Assembly (NCBI RefSeq): GCF_014356525.2
Contig: NC_052505.1
Coordinates: 55,164,808-55,228,807, forward strand
Direction of reading: 5' to 3'
Length of the DNA: 64,000 nucleotides
From: Nilaparvata lugens
Taxonomy: Eukaryota; Arthropoda; Insecta; Hemiptera; Delphacidae
Shown here: in pieces, positions 1-11,574 of the stretch
How the letters are laid out: each line of letters starts with the position of its first letter
Position numbering within the stretch: position 1 is the stretch's first letter
The notes under the pieces: model-generated
Seen by the model: the letters and a program-made list of their open reading frames with translations, nothing else
What the model was told of the DNA's origin: nothing
Databases searched by the model: none
Position numbers and translations under genes: made by a program

Positions 1-689
1 TCCCAATTAACGGAATGACTTGAAATTTGGAACTTAAGGTCCTTACACTATAAGGATCCGACACGAACAATTTCGATCAAATGCACTTCAAGATGGCGAC
101 TAAAATGGCGAAAATGTTATCAAGAACAGGGTTTTCGCGATTGTCTCGAAAACGGCTCCAACGATTTTGATCAAATTCATACCTAGAAAAGTCATTAATA
201 AGCTCTATCCACTGCTACAAGTCCCATATCTGTAAAAATTTCAGGGGCACTGCCCCATCTATGCAAAGTTTGATTTTAGATTTCCAATTATCAGGCTTCA
301 GATACAATTTAAACAAAAAATTTCAAGTGGAAAAGATTGAGCATAAAAATCTCTACAATTGATGTTCAGTAACATTTCCACCTAAAATTGAAAATAAGCT
401 CGAAATTAGAGAAAATAAGATTATTCAATTGCAAACTGTTGGCAACTGTTGATTCTATTAAATCATTCACTATGAAGAGATTGCAGACTTCGTGTGCCTC
501 CAGCGTTATTTTCCTGTCACCAGCTGGCTCAGATCTTAGAAAAGTGAACTTGAGATGCGCGGGAACATTAGCATCAGTTGATCAATTTCCATAAAGGCAA
601 GAAAGTTGTGTGAGTGTAGCACACCAGATTTTTAATCGGGGCGTTTGGGATGAAATACATGTGTGATTATGGAGCAGCTTGCCGTCAGG
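1..689. other. Non-coding repeat-like sequence, no gene seen
   Basis: No convincing coding frame. The stretch reads like dispersed repeat DNA of moderate AT content running up to the inverted repeat at 690-888. The only open frames are short and have no recognisable composition or motif. Confidence 0.4.
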
Positions 690-888
690 CTCGCTTCGCT
701 CGCCATATCCGACTAGCCAGGAGGCTCCGCCCCCTGGACCCCCGATTGGATCGTCCAAGAATAAGATCAGCAGGCTCGCTTCACTCGCCTGCATTTTTCA
801 TTCGAGCATTTTTTTTCATATGTTAGGACAATCCAGTCGGGGGTCCAGACTAATCGTCTGGCTAAACGGATATGGCGAGCGAAGCGAG
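690..888. repeat. Inverted-repeat element with 22-nt perfect outer arms
   Basis: Positions 690-711 and 867-888 are perfect reverse complements of 22 nt, built around the motif CTCGCTTCGCTCGCC. A second complementary pair lies inside them, near 735-746 and 835-846 (CTGGACCCCCGA and its complement), so the whole 199 bp can fold into a long, interrupted hairpin. The centre carries another CTCGCTTCACTCGCC-like copy near 776-790. No coding capacity. It could be a MITE or the foldback end of a larger element; no target-site duplication was identified. Confidence 0.65.
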
Positions 889-1149
889 GATTCCCAGGAT
901 TGAAGTAGCAGTGCCCAATCAATTTTTCCGCGATAAAGCATTTAAATCTTCAACTTGGTGCCAACCTAACGAAGTCAACTCAACTTGATGCCAACCTGAC
1001 AAAATTATTAATTTAGTTGCCAGTTAACAACTGTTTCGAAGAGGTACTCCATCTAGATCATAGTTCTATAGTAACATATTATATGGAAATTTCAATTATG
1101 ATTAAGAGATTGGGAGAAGAAGAATATACATGCTAAAAGACGAACTTTA
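889..1149. other. Non-coding spacer
   Basis: Nothing recognised apart from a short imperfect duplication near 950-1000 (two copies of a phrase containing TGCCAACCT). Confidence 0.4.
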
Positions 1150-1330
1150 AACCCTTAAAAACAACCCTTAGAGTAGCCAAAAGATTTCTTAGTGCGCCTC
1201 TAAAGGGCCAACTGAACATACCTACCAAATTTGAACGTTTTTGGTCCGGTAGATTTTTAGTTATATGCGAGTGAGTGAGTGAGTGAGTGAGTGAGTGAGT
1301 GAGTGAGTCAGTCAGTCAGTCAGTCAGTGT
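1150..1330 (+). repeat. Microsatellite (GTGA)n switching to (GTCA)n
   Basis: About ten GTGA units (1269-1308) change abruptly to about five GTCA units (1308-1328). The roughly 100 bp upstream lack low complexity, which suggests the microsatellite is an internal part of a dispersed element and not a random tract. No protein is assigned. Confidence 0.7.
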
Positions 1331-4300
1331 GTGAGTGCCATCTCGCTTTTATATATATACATACTCTTTAGATACATACTCTTCTCGTCTACTATCTACC
1401 GACGGCTGTTGGATGGAGCAATGATTATAACAGCTGATTTTTATTTCTGTATGTGACCAGCTCACAAATCTTCTTCCTCAAGGATTACATGTAAACTTTG
1501 AAGGATCGTAGGAAAGAGTCCTCATGTCGGATTTTGAATTTGATAGGCCATGGACCTGGTCCTGAACATAACGTACACAACTTAAAAAATCATCGAATTC
1601 GGTACACACATAAAAAAGTTATTGAATGTCAAAATTTGAGGCCCGATTTTAATTTATATAGAAGATTATCAGAACTAATCTGGTCCAATATGAATCTATA
1701 GGACTCAATAGAGAGAATATTTTCATAAAATTTCAATCTTCAGTATTTGGGTATTACCAAGACATTTTCCTACAAACTCCCCGTTTTTTGGAACTATAGC
1801 TATTATACTTATTATATTGGTTAATGAGATAAATTATTTTTTTATCATCAATAATATTCTCATATTTCTTAGTATCAATTTAGATGAATGGTTACATTTG
1901 ACATCATCATCTTCTAATATATTCACCTCCTCCACAATTCTCCTCTTCTCCAGTTAGGTAAATTTCACATCACGTTTTAATCCACAGACACAGGAAAAAT
2001 ATTCATTCATATTTTTCCTGATTCAGACACTCTCCATCACTATCATATTGTAATCATAAGCATCGTTTCAATTGAAATTCGGTGAATTTTATTGTACAAG
2101 ATTCTTTCCTCGTATTTTATTGACCAATTGGGAGATGATTTCTGAATCCTGTACTCATCTTTTCAAAGTTTTATTTTTTTTTAAACTAGAACTTTTAAAA
2201 TTTTGAAATGTTTATGTTTCAACTTCAAAGTGTTTAAAAATCTTCTTAAAACTTTCACCCATCCCTTTCCGAGACAGAAAAATAATTGTCTTTCAAAATT
2301 GTCGAAAAATGTTTCAAGTTTTTCTGAAAATGTGACTTTTTTAGAAAAATTGGTAAGGGAATAAGAAAAAAAATTGGAACTATCCATTACTGGTACTGGA
2401 TTATTAAAAACTGGGAGAAGGATAATTGATCATACAAAAGACTCTTTTTTATTCGTCTATTGATTAGGTACGTAATCAATTATTAGATGAATGAATCATT
2501 TAGATGAATTAAAATAATTTAGATGAATTCAATAATTTAGATCAGTACTTCTAATCGAGAAAAGTAAATATAACCTAAAAAAAAAACCTGTATAACTACA
2601 AGCTTAATCCATAAGATTTGATATAGTAATAAGTATCGCCTTATTCTATATTACTCAATGTAAATTCCTTTCAATAATATGGAGACTTTGCATATTATTA
2701 GTCTCATTATCTGATACCTAACTGTCAAGATTCAGTTGCCTCTCCTCCAACATACAAGACACTTACTTCCAAGTATGACAGGGAAGATAAATGGTTCTAA
2801 AAAGATGATATAACCATCAATAACATCATCTTATTTGAACATATAGACAAATTTGAAAAATAGCGTAGACACCACACATTGCAGGATGTTATATTTCCTG
2901 AAGTTTCTCACTCTTTAGCTTATCGTTGAGGGTGATATTCGCATGGATTTTAAGACTTGTGTGTAGTTGATGAGGTGAATGATAATGAAAGTGAATGATG
3001 AATTGATCTACAGTTTCAGGTGAGTTTCGAACCATCCAAGGATCTCAATAATACTTCTCAATCAATTTACACATTTTAATTGCATTTTGGATTTGAATAA
3101 GATAATCTGAATCGATAATTTTGAATATGAGAATCTCTACTTCTCGGTTTACTTCAGAATCATGTACAAAATTTATTGTTATTTAGAATCAAATTAATCT
3201 TCCCAACAAATTCAAAAAGGAAAATAAAAATTTTAGATTTATACATTTTACTTTTTTTCTCTATTCATTTTCGACCCTAAATTGAACTAACTTATTTCAC
3301 CCTTATCGTCTTATCATTTTGGAGATGCAGGGGATTTTATACTCCTATCATGATAGTTTTTTATCTTCTCAGAAATATTTCCTTCAATGATTCTCTTATG
3401 GGTTTGTGTTTCTAGAGCATCATAAATCAACCTTCCAGAAACTATTGGGAGTGATGAAATTTGATTCAGTTGTAGAGTCGTTTTCATAAAGCAATAAATT
3501 CACGAAGCCATAAGTTCACCCTCCTTTACACAGATGTCAAAGTAAACTACAGTTCCTATAAAACTAAAACACCCAATTGGCGTTACACAGCTATCAGGAA
3601 GAATTCACTCATATCACCAATAGCTAGAAAAGGTTATTTAAGTTATGGGCCCAAAGTTGCGCTGTTAAATCCAATATCTACTCCCACCACATACATTTTA
3701 GAGACTATGATAGTTTTTTGAAAGATGTTTTCGAAAAACCATCTCTATGCGGTATAAGTAGATTTGTTTTTCCTCCCTATGCTATATTTTCAAGTTGCTT
3801 TGAACCGCCAAATCAATAAATATGTGAGAAATCTCGTCAAAAGCTAATAGTCACCATATTGTTTATCAATTTTATGTGAAACCTTTTAGACCTGTTCACA
3901 GTGATTTGGATTGAAACTTCCCCGATATCAAGACATTGCTAATATAGAAGCACATAGGCCCTAGTATGGAAAAATTTAATAGAGTTATACGAGATTCTAT
4001 ATTTATCAATTATTCTAGTTGAAACATTACTCATTATTCCTAATTAGGTGTAGAGACTAAGTTGAAAACATAATAATAACTAATTCGTTTTTACTTTCTT
4101 ATTTTTAATGATTATCATATAATTTTTAATACTTACTGTTAGAAAATGAGCCCCAACTAGTAATGTATGGAGAAATTTTTTCCAAATTTTACTTCTCAAT
4201 TCGTCAGATGCTGATGAACTTGGTTGTATATTGCCTGCAATTGAATAAAAATGTATTGTTAAAGAGAAGGAATGAGCTCTCGAAAAAATAAGTTTTTTTT

Positions 4301-6555
4301 TGTCACATATCAAAATATATAATTAGGCCTATATACTATTCTTATAGTTCGCAATACTATATGTCAGATTTCACCAATATTTTGTCGTCTGTCTCGTCTT
4401 TGTCGTCTGCACAATTGCAGCGACATCTACGGGCTATTAGCGTAACCTCTCTACACAGCATAAACACACCTCTCTACATAGCATATCGTCTACACAGCTA
4501 TGTTCGTCTGCAGTTGTCTGCACAGCTGATTCATTCAGCCATCTTATTTATTTAAGTTGTTCCATTTATTTAGTTAGATTTAAGCAATGTCATAATTCAA
4601 ATCTTCGTCCCAACATATTCTCTATTGTTCCTTTATATTATTATTTTATATTTTTGTTGCTAAAGTTACATTATTAGCTTAGTTATTTAGGTTGGTAGTA
4701 TTTGTTTTTGCAGACCCGTGGATACCGGGACTGCCCACTAATCACGCACTGCTCAGTTTCAAAAAATTGCAGCATGTTACTCATGTTTTCATTCATTCTC
4801 ATTCCTGCATTCATCAAGATAGCCTCTTTAGGTTATATTTTCATTATACATTTTTGTTTTGGATCCTTTTGGATTTTGTCATTTCGGCTTCTAGGCCTTA
4901 TTCTCATCTCATCAGCTAATATTCAAATCTCATTCAAATCTCTTTCAAATTTTGTGAATGACTCATTCTCAACTTATCAACTAGGTACTTCAAAGGGCTA
5001 TTTCAACTAGTGAAAGTTTCACATCTCATCTTATAAACGTTTTCAAATTCCATTCATACATCAAAAAATTTACAATCTCAAACATCCCACTGGTGCCTGG
5101 AAATATTTATTAGAGCTATTTGGCCAGTGAATCACACATCTCAGCCCAGTTGACTGACACTGAAATATTAGGATATCTGGATTGACCAAGGCTGTTGTAT
5201 CGGACACTCAGATGAGTAACTTAGAATAAGTATTTTGATTAAGAATTTCTTATAAGTATTTCGCATCAGCTCTCATTACATTTTGTTTTATCAATTTATA
5301 CATTTTTTAAATGCATCAGGTTTGCATCTTGATAACAGGTTAAGCTACTACTGAAATTTGAAATTACAAGTTATAAATCTGCAGCTTTGTTGAGTAAGAT
5401 AGTTTGCATTTTTGAGAGCATTTTGATTGCGTGCTAGTAATCAAAATATGAAAATATATTTTATGAATCTGCATTTTGAAGTAAAAATAGTTTTGCATCT
5501 ACTGAAAGCATTTTGAAGTAAGACAAGTTTTGCATCCTTGAAAACGTTTGTTTCTGAAAATTTAGGTTATCTTATGTTTATTTTATAAGTCAAATATTTC
5601 TATAAGACATTCAATTTCGATCAAGTAGGATTCAAGTTAGGTTACATCATTTTGTTTATAATCTGTATTCCAATTGCATGATAATATTCAACAATATTGA
5701 TCATCCAAGTAGGGTTATAAATTATTGTATTTCAATAATTTGTTTCAATATCAAACACTTTAGTATCCAAGTAGATCTAAATTACAATTAGGTTATTATC
5801 TGTGTGCCGAGAACTCTTTTTAATTCAGGCCTTTTCCCAAGTTATAATAGTAAAGTTAATACGCAATAGACTAGAGCCATTATTGTAAGTGAGTTAGCGA
5901 AATAAATTATTTTCTCTCTCTATTATGAACGGCCATGACTTCGAGTTTCCCATGATAGATATTTAAAAATTGTGGCTCCGAGTCGTCGAGGAATGTAGAT
6001 TATGGAATTATCTCTAAAACTTAGCCTTCTTGTCGCGACATAAAGTGTGATAAGTTGGAAAACAGCAAGCATTGAAATTATAACAAACTACCGATTTTGC
6101 AGTTACTATTTGGTCCAAAGGCTCTAGAAGCCACGCGACGATTGGTCAAATTGATTCCATTCACCCAATAGGGGACCTGTTTCTAAATACAGTAGTGGGG
6201 ATTCCACAGTCGAGAGACCAGATTACGTTTCGGAGGACACTTTGCTAGGAGCACTACAAGAGTAAAGATGTAGTCATTATGTTTCGCCCTTTTTGGGCAA
6301 GTTTATGAGTTTATATCATTTTTAGTTAATGTAGGAGCTAGTTTTATTCTTATTAAAGTTTAAATTTTCTAGTAGTGCCATGTCCTGAAAAGTTTAATTG
6401 TGTTTCTTCATCATGTACGAATGATTGTTTCTTCAAATAACCGCTAAGGTACGTAAAATAAGGTTAAAATATAATTTAGGGAATTTAATTGATTGAAACT
6501 TCCATAAGAGTATTGAATTAATTAAGCCTGTTATTTTTCCTGTTAGTGTTCCATG
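1331..6555. other. Long AT-rich non-coding region
   Basis: About 5 kb without a recognisable gene. Isolated splice-like signals exist, for example CAG followed by GTGAGT at 3019/3020, but no exon could be built around them. The open frames near 4080-5010 are AT- or CT-rich and have no motif. The stretch around 5870-6000 has some look of an LTR edge but no partner LTR was found. It ends at the proposed 5' end of the LINE at 6556. Confidence 0.4.
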
Positions 6556-7051
6556 GTTGGTAGCACTGGTCTACCTTGAAATAACTAGGATCTATCGCTC
6601 CGTATTTCTACCAAATTTTCAGTTTTAAATGTGGAAGAAGTATAAATTTATTGAGTTGAAGTGAATTGTTAAATTCTTGTGTGACTGCTGAGTTAAAGAC
6701 AAACCGTAAACTGTGAGTATACACTGTTGATGATCCGGTGAATGTCGCGAACTTTTTCGAGTGAAGTTGTCGAATTTCGGCCATTTGCTGGTTGCTGGTG
6801 TTTGCTTGCTTGCAGTATGAAACGTGAACAATTATTAGGAACTGAATCCGGCAAGTGATGATAGTTAGGTGATAGCTAATCAAGCCGATTTCATCACAAG
6901 AGGAGTTCTTATCTCCATCTGTCAAAGACTCTAAACTTTACAGCTTGGCTCGTTTCTTCTGTATCTTGTTCGCAACAACCTGTTGATTCCACGAGTAGCC
7001 TACTCTTATCGTATTTCTATCATTGTTTACATTGAATCAATTTCGCGGATA

Positions 7052-8572
7052 ATGAATGACAGCATTCCTATCCCTTTTAAAACTTCAAAGAACAGACCTG
7101 GTATGATTTATAAAGGACACCGGTATAGAAAAACGTTTTGTTCAACAGTTAATAATTGTATAACGTGGAGATGCCTGGTAAAGGACTGCGCAGCTTCCAT
7201 GAAAACTGATGAGAATCGAGTAGTCGAGGTATCTGGTTCACACAATCACAACATCAGTGATGCAACGTGCTCTTCTACCCCGTTATCAACCCCAATTGTT
7301 ACTGAAGTGGGTGAAAATAACAAAGACGTGAATAAATCATTGTCATCACTCTTCGATAATTCTGATCTTCTAGAATCTTCATCTGACAAACTCTCTCGCT
7401 TGGAGAGTGAGAATAGACTATTGAAAAATCGTCTTCACGAGTTACAAATTGAACGCGACGCTGCACTTGACAGATCTATCGAACTTGATTTAAAACTATT
7501 ACAACATTCCGATTCATCTAGAGAGGTAGATTCACAAACAATTTCTCAAAGGCCGAATACTACTACTGCGGTTGTTTCACAAACTGATCTCATTGTAACA
7601 TCAGACTCTAGTGTAATTTTATCAGATAGGAGAGTAATAAATAATGAACTCTTTGGTGATGCTTCTATTGGCAAATTTGTTGATTTAAATAAAATAGATG
7701 TAATTAACAAGACATTGAAGGAAGATATTGAGAGCTTATCTGAACGAATTAGGACTATGTCGATTTCAATTGAAGCCTTAGAAGCTGATAATCAGGCTTT
7801 AAGAAATGATTTATTTAATGAGAAAAATGAATCAAATAGATTTAGAATTCTCTATGATGAATTGCTCTGTAAATCAATAGCGTGTAATCCAACAACTTTT
7901 CAAGCTCGAAATTTAGAGAGTGGAGGTCAGGTAACAGATCACAATTCTACTTTAGATTACAATTATTGTCAACATGATTGTAATAGTATACCTAATTTGT
8001 CCAAACTTGAAAACAAGAGTTTCAAAAGGAGAGTTAAACTTTTTATGGATAGTCAAGGAAGGAGTGTGGTTGATATTATGATGCGTAAAAAGGGTGATAA
8101 TTGTAATGTTATGGGTACTATTAAGCCAGGAGCTTGTTTCATGGATGTGACTAGAGAGTCTGTGAAGGATTGCTCTGTTTTGGGTTCTCAGGATGCAGCC
8201 GTGTTTCTGGCTGGGGGAAACGATATCGCAAAAAATGAAGCCAAATCTTTTATATCAGCACTACGCAGGAAACTCATAGAAATGAGACACACGAGAGTAT
8301 TTGTTTTTGATGTTCCTCATAGGCACGATCTCCCCAGCTGGTCATGCGTGAATAAATCTGTGGCGTGGGCGAATTCTGAGCTGCGAAAAATCTGTATGAA
8401 TTTCACCAACGTTACAGTTTTGGAGTTGAGTGGGCTCGGAAAACGTTTCCATACACGTCATGGGCACCATTTAAATAAGCTGGGGAAACACTATATTGCA
8501 TCCAACATCTTGAAAGAGCTTTATAAAGAGGTCGATTCTGTTATGAGTGAGCCTATACCATTAAAAAACTAG
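7052..8572 (+). CDS. LINE ORF1: FLYWCH-type zinc finger, coiled coil, SGNH esterase
   Basis: A 506-residue protein from the ATG at 7052; the open frame extends further upstream but without ATG. Residues about 18-66 fit a FLYWCH-type zinc finger: aromatic Y20, G22, Y25, then W39-x-C41, C46 and H64-x-H66. Residues about 105-150 are a heptad-rich coiled coil (LESENRLLKNRLHEL). Residues about 328-490 resemble an SGNH/GDSL hydrolase: D-S334-Q-G for block I, G-G-N390-D for block III, and H470-G-H-H-L-N for block V. CR1-group ORF1 proteins with esterase domains are known; they are thought to bind RNA and aid retrotransposition. The FLYWCH finger in front is less usual. The last codons overlap the ORF2 frame. 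Confidence 0.85.
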   Translation: MNDSIPIPFKTSKNRPGMIYKGHRYRKTFCSTVNNCITWRCLVKDCAASMKTDENRVVEVSGSHNHNISDATCSSTPLSTPIVTEVGENNKDVNKSLSSLFDNSDLLESSSDKLSRLESENRLLKNRLHELQIERDAALDRSIELDLKLLQHSDSSREVDSQTISQRPNTTTAVVSQTDLIVTSDSSVILSDRRVINNELFGDASIGKFVDLNKIDVINKTLKEDIESLSERIRTMSISIEALEADNQALRNDLFNEKNESNRFRILYDELLCKSIACNPTTFQARNLESGGQVTDHNSTLDYNYCQHDCNSIPNLSKLENKSFKRRVKLFMDSQGRSVVDIMMRKKGDNCNVMGTIKPGACFMDVTRESVKDCSVLGSQDAAVFLAGGNDIAKNEAKSFISALRRKLIEMRHTRVFVFDVPHRHDLPSWSCVNKSVAWANSELRKICMNFTNVTVLELSGLGKRFHTRHGHHLNKLGKHYIASNILKELYKEVDSVMSEPIPLKN

Positions 8573-8613
8573 TCGATTCAGCCGAGATTGACAGTAACCA
8601 ATGTCGGCTGGAT
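8563..8613 (+). promoter_or_regulatory. Candidate -1 ribosomal frameshift signal between ORF1 and ORF2
   Basis: The ORF1 frame ends TTA-AAA-AAC-TAG, so the heptamer A-AAA-AAC (8563-8569) fits the X-XXY-YYZ slippery rule in the correct phase and sits directly before the stop. After 6 nt, a stem begins: 8576-8585 pairs with 8604-8613 (10 pairs, one G-U), continues across a G/G mismatch with 8587-8590 pairing to 8599-8602, and closes an 8-nt loop (8591-8598). Slippage by -1 at the heptamer enters exactly the ORF2 frame (CTA GTC GAT). Heptamer, spacer length and stem are seen directly; function is inferred. Confidence 0.7.
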
Positions 8614-11574
8614 TTTAGGATTAATGAGGGAACATCTGCACAAAGAAATCCTGCGCCGGTATTTAAGGTTTTAAAATTTATTCACCAAAACATAAGATCA
8701 TTGTACAACAAATTAGATAGGTTAGAAATATTCATTGACTCAGAGAAGCCAGATTTTCTTATTTTAACTGAGCATGGTCTAAGAGATAGCGAGATAGATT
8801 GTACCAACGTGAATAGTATGCGACTTATTGACAGTTATTGTAGAGTAAATAAGAATATGGGAGGTGTTTGTATATATTATAGTGGAATACATTGTGTTGA
8901 TCAGCAACCATTAGAAATTTTTAAAGTTAATGTTAATCAATATTGTATAGAGGGTTGCATTGAACTAGCCTGTTGTAGATTCAATTTAAACAAGCAAACA
9001 CACATTCTTCTGGGTGTCTACCGGCCACCAAATGGTGATTTAAACTTGTTCTTTAAAAATTTTACCAATGTCATGGAGATATTATTGGAAAACATTGGTA
9101 TCAGATTTATTTGCGTGGGTGATTTCAATGTTGATTTTTTGTCAGACTCCCCTCAACGTAAGGCTTTCTTCAGCATAATGAGTCAATTTAGTTTAAATTA
9201 TAACATTAAGGTTCCAACCAGGATAACAACTCATAGTAGAACGGCAATAGATAACATAATTACCAGTGATACATTAACAAACATAAAAGTAGATGTAATA
9301 CATTCATGGCTTTCCGACCACACCGCTCAATCCATAGAAGTGTCATTGGGTCAACGTTCTCACAAACAAAAAATCTCTCACAATGACACTATTACTTTTC
9401 GGAATTGCAGTACGGATAATATGAACAGTTTGGAGGCATCTCTGGCAGGTGTAGACTGGAATTTCAGCTATGTCAATGTAAAAGATACTAATTTGAAGTA
9501 TAAGATTTTTTATAATATTTTCCTTCATTTCTATAATATGCATTGTCCCTTAGTAACCAAAACATTTTCAAAAACTAAAAACTTGAAACAAAACTGGATT
9601 ACAAAAGAAATTGAACAAACAAGAATTCTACTAAAAATCGCAACATGTAGGGCACAATCAGTTGCTAATTTTGACACTTCACTTATAAACAAAGTCAAAA
9701 AACACTATGACCGATTAGTAGTAGATGCAAAGAAAGAATTCTATGGCAACAAAATAAAGTATGCAACAAACAAATCTAAATCAAGTTGGAAGCTAATAAA
9801 TCAATTTAGAGGGAAAGATTGCAATAGAAATAATGTACACATAGCACTCAATATTGAAAATAAACACATCACTGACCATCTAGAGATTGCTTCTACATTC
9901 AATACATTTTTCGCATCCGTGGCTGAAAGAGCTGGTGCTGTCTTAAAGGGATCTCATGAGTTATCAGGTGAAGAACTCGAAGATAATAACTCAGAAACAT
10001 CACCAAATAAATTTGTTTTACATCCCACCCATGAAGGTGAAATATTAGAAATAATAAAAAATCTGAAGTCAAAATCTAGTGTAGGTTATGATGATGTTTC
10101 TATTAAGATTTTAAAGCATTGCAGGAGAGCAATAGTTTATCCACTGGTTTGCATAATTAATTCTATGTTCGAATATGGAATTTTCCCGGATCTTTTAAAA
10201 ATAGCAAAAGTTCTTCCACTTTTCAAGAATGGTGACAAATTTGACATAAACAATTATAGACCCATATCAATATTGACAGCTCTCTCGAAAGTATTTGAAA
10301 CAATTATTCTCATAAGACTTGTAGCATACTTGAAGGAACATGATCTTATATCTCCACATCAACATGGCTTTGTAAAGGATAGGTCGACTAGTACCGCTCT
10401 TATAGAATTTTTTGAAGGTGTGATACACGATCTAGAAGGCGGTAACTACACAACAGGTGTCATGATTGATCTTTCCAAAGCTTTCGACTGCATGAATCAC
10501 AAGCTACTTCTGAAGAAGTTAGTAAGTCTAGGGATATGCGGTAAAGAAAATAAATTGGTGGAGTCGTATCTAACTGATCGTTACCAGTTTGTTTCCATCC
10601 ATAGTGATCGTCATGGTATTGCATCATCAGATCTAGTTAAAATGACATCAGGAGTGCCTCAAGGATCTATTTTGGGACCTCTTCTCTTTATTCTGTACAT
10701 AAATGATATTTCTCTTGCAGTTCCACAAAATAAACTTACATTATATGCAGATGACACCTCCTTAATTTTTTCCGATTGCAATTTAGAAGAACTTGAGAAA
10801 AAATGTAACCTACTATCTAACAGTTTAGCTCAATATTTTAATTCTATTTCCCTCTCAGTAAATTCAAAGAAAAGTCGACTCATAGATTTCAGCCTCAGAC
10901 AAAATCATATAGAACCTAAATTATACATTGGCTGTGATCCTGTAGAAAATACAGACTCTGTTAATTTACTTGGTCTAGAGATAGATTCAAAATTTTTATG
11001 GGATTTGCACATTGAAAAACTAATTAATTCTGTGAGTAAGGGGCTGTTTGTTTTGAGAAATATGGTGAGATTAGTGCCCGTATCAGTCTCAAAAATGGTT
11101 TATTTTGCCTTATTTTATTCACATGTGTCATATGGTATAGAGTTGTGGGGTGGTTGTGCTAATATACACTTCCAAAAAATATTCAGGCTTCAAAAAAGAG
11201 CAATACGTTACCTGGCTGGCCTCAGTTTCAATGATTCGTGTAGAGATGCTTTTGTAGACTTGAAAATTCTAACACTCCCATCAGTTTACATATATAAACT
11301 CTTGATTTTCACACATAGAAACATTTCCACATTCAAAACACAGGCTGATTCACATAACTACAACACAAGGGGGAAAAATAGACTAGCCATACAACAACAC
11401 AGATTGAAAATCTATGAGAAACTACCAACCTATCTAGGAGCAAAGTTACATAATAAATTACCCCCTGAATTGCAAACCTTGTCTGACATTAAAAAATTCA
11501 AGAGAGATTTGTACACTCTTCTCATTTCCAAGGCGGTGTATAGCTTGGAAGAATTTAACAGTTTTATGTCTTGA
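8569..11574 (+). CDS. LINE ORF2: apurinic-type endonuclease plus reverse transcriptase
   Basis: About 1001 codons when read from the proposed frameshift point. The endonuclease domain starts with HQNIRSL (about 8683-8703), followed by the catalytic E in LTEHGL (8770), GDFNVDF near 9120 and SDHTAQ near 9316. The RT follows from about 10060: NNYRPISIL, the FVKDRST region, IDLSKAFDCMNH (first catalytic D), SGVPQGSILGPLLF, and YADD at 10744-10755. The C-terminal region ends with the HNYNTRGK-type segment typical of CR1/jockey-group proteins. No ATG lies in frame before 8818, and that one comes after the essential N and E residues, so the protein cannot start there and be active. Expression as an ORF1-ORF2 fusion by -1 frameshifting is the simplest reading. 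Confidence 0.88.
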   Translation, partial: LVDSAEIDSNQCRLDFRINEGTSAQRNPAPVFKVLKFIHQNIRSLYNKLDRLEIFIDSEKPDFLILTEHGLRDSEIDCTNVNSMRLIDSYCRVNKNMGGVCIYYSGIHCVDQQPLEIFKVNVNQYCIEGCIELACCRFNLNKQTHILLGVYRPPNGDLNLFFKNFTNVMEILLENIGIRFICVGDFNVDFLSDSPQRKAFFSIMSQFSLNYNIKVPTRITTHSRTAIDNIITSDTLTNIKVDVIHSWLSDHTAQSIEVSLGQRSHKQKISHNDTITFRNCSTDNMNSLEASLAGVDWNFSYVNVKDTNLKYKIFYNIFLHFYNMHCPLVTKTFSKTKNLKQNWITKEIEQTRILLKIATCRAQSVANFDTSLINKVKKHYDRLVVDAKKEFYGNKIKYATNKSKSSWKLINQFRGKDCNRNNVHIALNIENKHITDHLEIASTFNTFFASVAERAGAVLKGSHELSGEELEDNNSETSPNKFVLHPTHEGEILEIIKNLKSKSSVGYDDVSIKILKHCRRAIVYPLVCIINSMFEYGIFPDLLKIAKVLPLFKNGDKFDINNYRPISILTALSKVFETIILIRLVAYLKEHDLISPHQHGFVKDRSTSTALIEFFEGVIHDLEGGNYTTGVMIDLSKAFDCMNHKLLLKKLVSLGICGKENKLVESYLTDRYQFVSIHSDRHGIASSDLVKMTSGVPQGSILGPLLFILYINDISLAVPQNKLTLYADDTSLIFSDCNLEELEKKCNLLSNSLAQYFNSISLSVNSKKSRLIDFSLRQNHIEPKLYIGCDPVENTDSVNLLGLEIDSKFLWDLHIEKLINSVSKGLFVLRNMVRLVPVSVSKMVYFALFYSHVSYGIELWGGCANIHFQKIFRLQKRAIRYLAGLSFNDSCRDAFVDLKILTLPSVYIYKLLIFTHRNISTFKTQADSHNYNTRGKNRLAIQQHRLKIYEKLPTYLGAKLHNKLPPELQTLSDIKKFKRDLYTLLISKAVYSLEEFNSFMS

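Noticed and set aside
5870..6010. LTR-edge and primer-binding-site-like sequence (TGGCTCCGAGTCG)
   Set aside because: No second LTR, no internal coding region and no confident tRNA match.
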